This document shows, one piece after another, positions 1 through 5,014 of a DNA stretch of 5,014 nucleotides. Location: the NCBI GenBank assembly GCA_016928125.1, contig JAFGLK010000345.1, positions 1 to 5,014 of the forward strand, in the 5' to 3' direction. Within the stretch, counting starts at the first letter, position 1. Each line of letters opens with the position of its first letter. Below the pieces are notes generated by a model that saw only the letters and a program-made list of their open reading frames with translations, was not told the origin of the DNA and did no database searches. This stretch comes from Anaerolineae bacterium. GTDB lineage: Bacteria > Chloroflexota > Anaerolineae > UBA1429. The position numbers and the translations under genes were made by a program.

Positions 1-390
1 GATGAACGGCAGCGCGCGAAGCAGGGCGCCCACCTTGCCACGCCGTTCCGGCTCATAGAGGAGACGCACCTGTAGGCTAGGATAGGACGCCACTATGTCG
101 CAGGTACGATCGGTAGAGCCATCCGCCACGACGATCACCGCAAGCTGGTCAGGGGGATAATCAAGGGCGAGGGTGTTGTCGAGCTTGGCGGCGATGCACG
201 CCTCCTCGTTGTAGGCCGCGATCAGCGCCGTCACCGTGGGCGCGATCTCGGCTCTGCGCACAGGGCGCGGCCACAGGCGAGCCAGCGCCGCAATCAGAGC
301 CCCATAGCCAAGATACGTGTAACCGATGCCGATGAGAGCCAACCAGAAGAGGGCGCAGCCGAGCAGCCATCCCAGAGAGGGGCTCGGCAT
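1..390 (-). CDS. Family 2 glycosyltransferase, membrane-anchored (N-terminal part, cut by window edge)
   Basis: The first 130 codons of a gene that runs off the left edge. Residues about 7-36 are hydrophobic (one transmembrane segment ending near TYLGYG), followed by a short basic stretch. From about residue 51 a GT-A nucleotide-sugar fold begins: TALIAAYNEE (54-63), LDYPPDQL (76-83), VVADGSTDRT (87-96, whose aspartates are the expected UDP-sugar-binding ones) and RRGKVGAL (116-123). This order is typical of COG1215-type membrane glycosyltransferases, which build or transfer glycans at the inner face of the membrane. The catalytic DxD, the acceptor-site motifs and any C-terminal membrane helices lie outside the window, so the sugar and product cannot be told. 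The ATG has GAGGA six bases upstream (397-401). The gene begins 31 bases after the galK stop and is probably co-transcribed with it. Family assignment is firm; specific role is unknown. Confidence 0.9.
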   Translation of the reverse strand, partial: MPSPSLGWLLGCALFWLALIGIGYTYLGYGALIAALARLWPRPVRRAEIAPTVTALIAAYNEEACIAAKLDNTLALDYPPDQLAVIVVADGSTDRTCDIVASYPSLQVRLLYEPERRGKVGALLRALPFI

Positions 391-421
391 GGCAGATCCT
401 CAGGCCATGTGCGTCAAAGCG

Positions 422-1612
422 CTAATGGGGCAGAGCACGTACCCCCTCCTCGGCCCGACAGATGTAGATCTCAGGAACCAAGCCCGTCGCCTCTGCATAG
501 GCCTGGGCCACGCGCCCTTGGAATGCTTCGGCGACGCCCTCGGCCACCAGATTCACGGTGCAGCCCCCGAAGCCGGCGCCGGTCATGCGGGCGCCATAGA
601 CGCCCTCCTGGCGCCAGGCGGCCTCTACCATCGCATCCAGTTCGACGCAGCTCACCTGATAGTCGTCGCGCAGGCTCACGTGTGAGGCGTTCATCAACGC
701 GCCAAAGCGGGGCACATCGTCCGCGCGCAGCGCCTGAACCGCATCCAGCACGCGCTGGTTCTCCGTGACGACGTGCCGGCAGCGCATGCGTGTGACGGCC
801 TCCAGCTCATCTTGGCGTCGCGCGAACAACTCGGGGGTCATATCCCGTAGCGCGCGCACCCCCAGGATCTCGGCGCCCAGCTCGCACTCTCGGCGGCGGG
901 TGTTGTACTCGGAATCCACAAGGCCGCGTTGCTTGCGCGTGTCGCAGATGATCAGGCTCACGCCCTGGGGGACGGGAACAAGCTCATAGTCCAGGCTGCG
1001 ACAATCGATCAGCAGGGCATGGTCCTTCTTGCCTAACGAGATGATGTACTGATCCATGATCCCGCAACGCATGCCCACAAATTCGTTCTCGGCCTTCTGA
1101 CAGAGCAGCGCGCGCTGCACCCCATCAAGCTCCAACGAACTCAACTGCTGGAAGACAAATGCAGTGGCCACCTCGACGGCGGCCGAGGAGCTCAGGCCGG
1201 CGCCGATGGGCACATCGCCGGTCAGCACGGCATCCAAACCCTTGAGCGCATACCCAGCCCCCTGCAAAGCCCAAGCCACCCCGCGTTCATAGTTGCTCCA
1301 AGCTCCCTGGCCGGCATGCTCGATCTGATCCAGACCGAACTCCGCCTGGCCCTCGAGATCGAGGGCATAGAGACGTACCTGCCGATCCGCTCGCGGGCTG
1401 GCGGCGACCACCACATGCCGATCGATGGCCGTCGGTAGCACAAAGCCGTCGTTGTAATCCGTATGCTCGCCGATCAGATTGACGCGCCCCGGTGCGGCCA
1501 CCATCAGGTTCGGCTCTACCCCATATACGCGCACAAAAGCCTCGCGCGCGCGTCGCACGAGCGTGTCGAGTCGAGGCGCCATATCCTCTGACAAGGTCTT
1601 CTCACAACTCAT
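422..1612 (-). CDS. galK: Galactokinase
   Basis: Cytoplasmic GHMP-family kinase that phosphorylates alpha-D-galactose at C1 with ATP, the first committed step of the Leloir pathway. The 396-residue length is normal for the family. Visible motifs are the galactokinase signature GRVNLIGEHTDYN (42-54), the ATP-binding loop PIGAGLSSSAA (135-145), the catalytic aspartate in GIMDQ (D187) and the third GHMP motif GARMTGAGFGGC (340-351). Residues known to contact galactose or drive catalysis in characterised galactokinases are present as R43, E49, H50, D52, D187 and Y236, so the gene looks functional and galactose-specific. The ATG at 1612 is chosen because AGGGGG lies five bases upstream (1618-1623). 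Met11 (ATG at 1582) has a purine run too close to it. The start overlaps the upstream HAD gene by 11 bases, implying translational coupling. No galT or galE is visible nearby. Confidence 0.96.
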   Translation of the reverse strand: MSCEKTLSEDMAPRLDTLVRRAREAFVRVYGVEPNLMVAAPGRVNLIGEHTDYNDGFVLPTAIDRHVVVAASPRADRQVRLYALDLEGQAEFGLDQIEHAGQGAWSNYERGVAWALQGAGYALKGLDAVLTGDVPIGAGLSSSAAVEVATAFVFQQLSSLELDGVQRALLCQKAENEFVGMRCGIMDQYIISLGKKDHALLIDCRSLDYELVPVPQGVSLIICDTRKQRGLVDSEYNTRRRECELGAEILGVRALRDMTPELFARRQDELEAVTRMRCRHVVTENQRVLDAVQALRADDVPRFGALMNASHVSLRDDYQVSCVELDAMVEAAWRQEGVYGARMTGAGFGGCTVNLVAEGVAEAFQGRVAQAYAEATGLVPEIYICRAEEGVRALPH

Positions 1613-2351
1613 CGATGCCCCCTGTGCGCATAAGATCGATCAGATCGGACAAGTTGCCCCGAGCGTCGCTCACGATCTGGGCAGCCCCTGGCGTGCGCCC
1701 GCGATCGATCCAGAAGGTCTTGATGCCGAGCTCGCCGGCAGACATATCGGCCTGGCTATCCCCAATCACCAGACATTCCTCGGGCGCGCGCCCCAGATGC
1801 TCCAGCACGCTCAGGAAGAAGCGGGGTTGGGGTTTGCGGGCGTTCAGCACCTCATAGGAGCTGATAAAGTGGTAGGGGAACTCTTCAGCTCCCACCTCTG
1901 CCCAACGCAACCGGGACAGAATCGCAGCTCGGGGAAAGATGGGCTGTGTGATGACCGCGACCTGATAGCCGCGGTCAAAGGCCAGTTGCACCGCCTCGCG
2001 CGCGTGCGGATCGACGGCTGTGTATTGACGCAAGGCCTCGAATTCGTGTTGGTAAAAGTCGTCGAACAGCGCCAGGATCTCTTCGCGAGAGGCTCGCACG
2101 CCACCCCCGGTGCGCAGCTTCAGGAAGAACTCTTGCTCAAAGACCTCTGCATTGCTGGCATTGGTCCCGCTGTTGTGCCACATGGCGCGCGTGCCCGCAT
2201 TGAGCGCATCCAAGAAGATCGTCGGGGGGCACACACCGCTCATCTTGGTGAGAAGCGCGCGATAGTAGTGTGGAAGAAAGGCCTCGATATCGTTGATGAG
2301 GAGAGTATCATCCAGGTCGAACAGCAGCGCCTTGATCGGACGACTTGTCAA
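1602..2351 (-). CDS. HAD-superfamily phosphatase (TTG start)
   Basis: A 249-residue haloacid-dehalogenase-like hydrolase, probably a soluble phosphatase for a small phosphorylated metabolite. All four HAD motifs are visible: motif I FDLDDTLL (11-18; nucleophile D12 and acid/base D14), motif II threonine in VAVITQP (T135), motif III lysine in ARKPQP (K173), and motif IV GDSQADMSAG (197-206; D198 and D202). An alpha-helical insertion between motifs I and II (about 20-115) is the C1 cap that selects substrate, as in COG1011/phosphoglycolate phosphatase-like enzymes. The start is TTG at 2351: no ATG or GTG lies upstream in frame before a TGA at 2375-2373, and a strong GGAGGAGG precedes it. The gene overlaps galK by 11 bases, which suggests a role in sugar-phosphate handling, but the substrate cannot be read from the sequence. 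Family very sure; substrate unknown. Confidence 0.92.
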   Translation of the reverse strand: MTSRPIKALLFDLDDTLLINDIEAFLPHYYRALLTKMSGVCPPTIFLDALNAGTRAMWHNSGTNASNAEVFEQEFFLKLRTGGGVRASREEILALFDDFYQHEFEALRQYTAVDPHAREAVQLAFDRGYQVAVITQPIFPRAAILSRLRWAEVGAEEFPYHFISSYEVLNARKPQPRFFLSVLEHLGRAPEECLVIGDSQADMSAGELGIKTFWIDRGRTPGAAQIVSDARGNLSDLIDLMRTGGIDEL

Positions 2352-2357
2352 CCGTTG

Positions 2358-2365
2358 CCTCCTCC
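2358..2365 (-). promoter_or_regulatory. Ribosome binding site deciding the TTG start of the HAD gene
   Basis: The minus strand reads GGAGGAGG here, with its GGAGG core nine bases before the TTG at 2351. It is among the strongest Shine-Dalgarno matches in the window. It supports a non-ATG start where motif I is already only 11 residues away. Confidence 0.8.
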
Positions 2366-2385
2366 GATGTGCTCAGGGAACGCGT

Positions 2386-2412
2386 GGCCCCAGGCAGCGC
2401 ACCCCTGGGGCC
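2386..2412 (-). terminator. GC-rich hairpin between the SEC-C gene and the HAD gene (possible terminator or mRNA-stabilising stem)
   Basis: A perfect 9-bp inverted repeat, GGCCCCAGG (2386-2394) and CCTGGGGCC (2404-2412), with a 9-base loop. It begins 24 bases after the SEC-C stop codon and ends about 20 bases before the HAD ribosome binding site. On the minus-strand transcript it is not followed by a run of U (the next bases are ACGCGTTCCC), so it is not a classic intrinsic terminator. It could give partial termination, protect the 3' end of the upstream message, or separate expression levels of the two parts of the operon. The structure is certain; its role is inference. Confidence 0.45.
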
Positions 2413-2436
2413 GACGACGGACGCTCGAAGATCACC

Positions 2437-3432
2437 CTACAGATCGCGACCGGGGATCAGGATGCGCGGCCTGGGACTCTCCTCCGGCTCCTCCTGGCCT
2501 GGCGCTTCTCTCTCGGGCGCCGAGCCGGGCAGGATCAACCCCGAGGCGGTGCGATGGGTCTGCGGGATCTCCTGTTCAGCCTCGGCCATCTCGCGCTGCC
2601 GCTCACGACGCCGCCTGAGCGTAAAGTCGCGCATCTGATCGCGTGTGTCGGCAGGATCGTGAAAGCGCGTGCCAGGTCCAATCAGCGATCGCAGGTTCTC
2701 AACTTGTGGCGAAAGCAAAAAGGCGTTGAAGAGATGGCCATTCTCACGCAGAAATGTATCCCAGCCGCTCGTTCCGGGATGCTCATCCTCGTAGAGACGA
2801 CGGGCGTTCCTGACATAGCCGCCCATGGGGGCCTCGAACTCCTCAGGTAGAACGAGCGTCATAAGCGACAGTCGCCTGACCCCATCGAGCTCGAAAAGCC
2901 GCCCAACGAGCACGTCACCCGCGCGGGCGTTGTGCGCCAAAGAGCGATCCACGATCTCGAGATCTTGCTCTCGCAAGGGGTCATAGACGCGAAGCTGCTC
3001 CGCACCGGTCAACTCCAGTACGCGGAATAGACCCATCGTCGACTGTGCCCAGGCCTCCAGGATCTCTCGGGCCTCTGAGACATATCGGTCACCCTGGCTC
3101 TCGATATAGAGATCGATGATGTGGCGCCGCTCGCTGCCGATCGGATAGTCGTGCACAAACCACTCGAGCGTGCGCTGCACGTCCTCAGGAGCCACCTGGG
3201 GAAGCACCTCCAGATCATAGACGCCGCCCCAAAAGAACTCGAACGCTTGAACCAGTTCGCCACCGAAACGGGGCGTCTGGGCGAATTCATACAGGGCATT
3301 GGTCATAAAGCCCTCACCGGGGTTCAGACCCAGTTGCCGAGATCGCGCCATGCGATCCTTGCGCAGGCAACAATTCTTGTATTTCTTCCCGCTGCCACAT
3401 GGGCAGGGATCATTTCGACCGACTTCTGGCAT
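2437..3432 (-). CDS. SEC-C zinc-binding-motif protein of unknown function
   Basis: A 331-residue soluble protein. The N-terminus carries a SEC-C motif, GRNDPCPCGSGKKYKNCC (5-22). Its four cysteines (10, 12, 21, 22; CxC-x8-CC) fit the zinc-binding tail first known from SecA and found in many unrelated proteins. Residues about 40-255 look like a folded mixed alpha/beta region with no domain I can name. They are followed by an arginine-rich stretch (273-279), a Glu/Arg-rich segment, and a proline- and charge-rich tail (about 290-331) that is probably disordered. There is no signal peptide or membrane segment. The start is the ATG at 3432 because GGAGGA lies seven bases upstream. A further in-frame ATG at 3486 lies upstream of the transcript start predicted from the promoter. 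This is the first gene of the presumed operon with the HAD gene, galK and the glycosyltransferase. I would not assign a function; the motif may mediate protein or nucleic-acid contact. Confidence 0.85.
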   Translation of the reverse strand: MPEVGRNDPCPCGSGKKYKNCCLRKDRMARSRQLGLNPGEGFMTNALYEFAQTPRFGGELVQAFEFFWGGVYDLEVLPQVAPEDVQRTLEWFVHDYPIGSERRHIIDLYIESQGDRYVSEAREILEAWAQSTMGLFRVLELTGAEQLRVYDPLREQDLEIVDRSLAHNARAGDVLVGRLFELDGVRRLSLMTLVLPEEFEAPMGGYVRNARRLYEDEHPGTSGWDTFLRENGHLFNAFLLSPQVENLRSLIGPGTRFHDPADTRDQMRDFTLRRRRERQREMAEAEQEIPQTHRTASGLILPGSAPEREAPGQEEPEESPRPRILIPGRDL

Positions 3433-3439
3433 GCAGGGC

Positions 3440-3445
3440 TCCTCC
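3440..3445 (-). promoter_or_regulatory. Ribosome binding site deciding the start of the SEC-C gene
   Basis: The minus strand reads GGAGGA, seven bases before the ATG at 3432. Good strength and spacing favour this start over the upstream in-frame ATG at 3486. This puts the SEC-C motif at residues 5-22, right at the N-terminus. Confidence 0.75.
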
Positions 3446-3476
3446 ACGCGGGATATTGGCGATCTCGAACTGAGAG

Positions 3477-3505
3477 ATGGTACCATACGCCTTGAGGCGC
3501 GTCAA
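3477..3505 (-). promoter_or_regulatory. Sigma70-type promoter for the SEC-C/HAD/galK/glycosyltransferase unit
   Basis: On the minus strand a -35 element TTGACG (3505-3500, 5 of 6 consensus) is followed by a 17-base spacer and a -10 element TACCAT (3482-3477, 4 of 6, with the key TA and final T present). Transcription would start near 3470, giving a leader of roughly 38 bases before the ATG at 3432. The spacer contains the interrupted palindrome CGCC-TCAA-GGCG (3499-3488), a possible operator. The placement, inside a 113-base gap directly before a gene with a good ribosome binding site, supports the call. Alphabet-level matching only; no expression evidence. Confidence 0.6.
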
Positions 3506-3545
3506 AAATCGTTATGGTGAGTATATCGACTCCACTTGGGATGGC

Positions 3546-5014
3546 CTATTGCCTGAGCCGCAGTGTTTCGCGCTGGCCGAGCGTGTCGCCGAGCGTTTCG
3601 CGCACGTAGGCCAGTTCGCTCACGGCCGCCCCCTCCGGATCCGGGCCGAACCATTCGATCGAGACGAAACCGCCGTAATTGTGCTCGACAAGAGCACCCA
3701 GAAATGCGCCATAGTCCATGGCCCCGGCAGCCAGCGGGACACCATGTCGCCAGCGCCCCTCTTCTTGGACGCCGTTCTTCAGATGGACGATCCGGATCCA
3801 GGGCATCAGGCGCTCCAGAGCGCGTAGCGGATCCTCGCCGGCCGCAAAGAGGTTAAAGATGTCCAGATTGACCCATAGGTTGGGAGCATTCACCTGGCGC
3901 AGCAACCGCAACGTGGTGGGTGTGGTGTCATGCAGGCGGCCGTCGTGGGTTTCCAGGGCGAATCCAATCTCTCGGTCCAGCCCGAGGGCGCACATCTGCT
4001 CGAGCCCAGCCGTCACGGCGCGCCAGGTGGCGATCGAGGCCTGAGCCGAATCGCCGCCGCCGGTGAAGACGCGAATGAGCGGTGCGCCCAAGCTCTGCGC
4101 GTAGCGCACGTAGCGGGCGGTCCGCTCCAGACTCGCCTCTAGGTCATGGGCCAGGTCAAAGTAACCGCTCAGCATGGGCACTTGGAGCTGAGACGCGTCC
4201 AGGAGCTCTGCCAACGAGGCGATCTCGCCGTGCTCCTCGAAGTAGCGTTCGACGTGCGGCCCCCAGGCCTCCAGGCCGGCATAGCCAGCACCGGCCACCT
4301 TGGGGATTACATGTTCGATGGGCTCCTCGCGCCAGGCGATGGAACACATCGCGGGCCAGATGGTCCGGGGAGCCAGTGCGCTCAGGCCTCGGGCCACCTG
4401 GCCCGCCAGGGGTGGGCAGCCCGGCTCGTAGTGGCCAAGGTGGCGGTAGCGATAGGCACAGTTGCCATATATCAGCACACGATCGTCGCCCACAGCCGGC
4501 GCTTCCTGGTGATGACCGGCCACGATGCTCATCCCTTGCAGATGCGCCAGCTCCTCTCTGTGGCTGACCGCCAATAGTCCACCCGCCAGGGCCTGGCGGC
4601 ATGACACGCACATATCGCCGAGGCGAAGATGAAACGGGCCGCGGTGGGGCTCGGGATCGCGGGGGGCTTGCTCGAACTGCATCTGCGCCGCGGTTGCTTC
4701 CAGGTCATCGCCCAAGAGCGCGACCTCATCCAGGCTGGCAGGGCCGAGGCCCCGCGCGATGGCCTCTTGCAGGTAGAATAGCTCCTCGGAGGCCACGCCC
4801 ATGAGGCGCGCCGCCACCAGATCCGCCGCCACCACATTGTCGGCCACGGTGATCAGATCCGTCTTGACGGGAGACCCTTCCGAGGGAAAGTTGCCCTCGA
4901 GGGTGTACACCGCATCGGTGATCACCAGATCGCTGGGACGATAGCTGTTGAGGTCGCAGATCGAGCCGTCCAGCCCATAGTGATGCACCAGGCGTGTGGC
5001 CTCGTCTGGCAGCA
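3546..5014 (-). CDS. DUF362 (C-terminal half) fused to sugar phosphate isomerase/epimerase; 5' end outside window
   Basis: One open frame covers 488 complete codons from the right edge to a TAG at 3548-3546. The frame is already open at 5014, so the GTG at 4988 is not the real start. Residues (from the first full codon, 5012) 1 to about 215 resemble the end of DUF362/COG2006 proteins: a PSDLVITDAV segment, a repeated VAADLVAARLMG-type helix, GLGPASLDEV, then cysteines C135-x2-C138, C185 (YGNC) and C199 (EPGCPP), which could hold a metal or Fe-S centre. Residues 222-488 form a xylose-isomerase-like TIM barrel (AP endonuclease 2 superfamily) starting MCSIAWREEP. Likely metal ligands are E354 (ALETHDG), D384 (NLDIF), H410 (HLKNG) and E453 (SIEWFG), in the usual order. 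The barrel is full length at 267 residues. Its substrate is unknown; such enzymes isomerise or epimerise sugars, inositols or hydroxypyruvate. A real fusion or two genes joined by a frameshift are both possible. Confidence 0.82.
   Translation of the reverse strand, partial: LPDEATRLVHHYGLDGSICDLNSYRPSDLVITDAVYTLEGNFPSEGSPVKTDLITVADNVVAADLVAARLMGVASEELFYLQEAIARGLGPASLDEVALLGDDLEATAAQMQFEQAPRDPEPHRGPFHLRLGDMCVSCRQALAGGLLAVSHREELAHLQGMSIVAGHHQEAPAVGDDRVLIYGNCAYRYRHLGHYEPGCPPLAGQVARGLSALAPRTIWPAMCSIAWREEPIEHVIPKVAGAGYAGLEAWGPHVERYFEEHGEIASLAELLDASQLQVPMLSGYFDLAHDLEASLERTARYVRYAQSLGAPLIRVFTGGGDSAQASIATWRAVTAGLEQMCALGLDREIGFALETHDGRLHDTTPTTLRLLRQVNAPNLWVNLDIFNLFAAGEDPLRALERLMPWIRIVHLKNGVQEEGRWRHGVPLAAGAMDYGAFLGALVEHNYGGFVSIEWFGPDPEGAAVSELAYVRETLGDTLGQRETLRLRQ
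4347..4384 (-). other. Junction between the DUF362 part and the isomerase part
   Basis: The last recognisable DUF362 residues end in GQVAR. The isomerase begins at an internal ATG (4349-4347) that is exactly where stand-alone relatives would be expected to start. The linker in the open frame is only about 13 residues. A TGA at 4384-4382 lies in another frame. Removing one base from CGAGGCC just before it would end the first protein as V-A-R-A-stop. No good Shine-Dalgarno sequence precedes the internal ATG, so independent translation from it looks weak. Confidence 0.4.

Noticed and set aside
2340..2351. A perfect -35 hexamer TTGACA on the minus strand at the HAD start
   Set aside because: It is the TTG start codon plus the next codon. 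No acceptable -10 sequence follows at 16-18 bases.
1479..2618. A long plus-strand open frame (379 codons) opposite galK, the HAD gene and the SEC-C gene
   Set aside because: It lies antisense to three well-supported genes, its translation shows no domain or composition of a real protein, and such frames are common opposite GC-rich genes.
3433..3486. An 18-residue longer SEC-C protein starting at the ATG at 3486
   Set aside because: The predicted -10 box and transcript start lie downstream of that ATG, it lacks a good ribosome binding site, and the extra residues do not resemble the SEC-C N-terminus. The ATG at 3432 has GGAGGA at proper spacing.
3505..3532. A hairpin (GAGT/ACTC) followed by a run of five T on the minus strand, as a terminator for the isomerase gene
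   Set aside because: The stem is only 4 bp and AT-rich in its loop, and the T run lies about ten bases beyond it and merges into the -35 element of the next promoter.
3546..3610. A short direct duplication near the isomerase C-terminus (TTTCGCGC repeated, giving RETL twice in the protein)
   Set aside because: The copies are short and imperfect, lie within the coding tail, and are explained by ordinary low-complexity drift at a protein end.
4156..4611. A 151-codon minus-strand frame inside the DUF362-isomerase gene
   Set aside because: It is rich in Gly, Pro and Arg as expected for an off-frame reading, and the overlapping frame carries clear family motifs over the whole stretch.
1..5014. 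Possible defence system, CRISPR array, transposon or RNA gene
   Set aside because: No spaced repeats, transposase motifs, terminal inverted repeats, tRNA-like cloverleaf or rRNA sequence could be seen on either strand. All genes fit metabolism.

Overview
This is a GC-rich bacterial stretch in which every convincing gene lies on the minus strand, so transcription runs from the right edge to the left edge. Coding density is high, start sites carry clear Shine-Dalgarno sequences, and one good sigma70-type promoter is visible. The gene content suggests a free-living bacterium, and my best guess is Chloroflexota (Anaerolineae-like). That guess rests on the look of the protein families and not on any marker gene.

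Layout in transcription order. (1) 5014-3546: a long open frame entering from the right edge. Its first ~210 residues look like the C-terminal half of a DUF362 (COG2006-type) protein with a cysteine cluster. They run without a stop into a complete TIM-barrel sugar phosphate isomerase/epimerase (AP endonuclease 2 superfamily). (2) 3545-3433: a 113-base gap with a promoter (TTGACG, 17 bases, TACCAT). (3) 3432-2437: a 331-residue protein with an N-terminal SEC-C zinc-binding motif and no recognised function beyond that. (4) 2436-2352: an 85-base gap holding a perfect 9-bp GC-rich inverted repeat. (5) 2351-1602: a HAD-superfamily phosphatase that starts at TTG. (6) 1612-422: galactokinase (galK), overlapping the HAD gene by 11 bases. 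(7) 390-1: the N-terminal 130 residues of a membrane-anchored family 2 glycosyltransferase, cut by the left edge.

Genes 3 to 7 are probably one transcription unit, possibly modulated by the hairpin after gene 3. GalK makes galactose 1-phosphate, the HAD enzyme probably acts on a phosphorylated metabolite, and the glycosyltransferase would use activated sugars. No galT or galE is visible in the window, so the path after galactose 1-phosphate cannot be followed. The theme is sugar metabolism and glycan synthesis. I see no mobile element, CRISPR array, RNA gene or defence system. The most unusual item is the DUF362-isomerase fusion, where an out-of-frame stop near the junction hints that two genes may have become joined by a one-base shift, or that there is a sequence error there.
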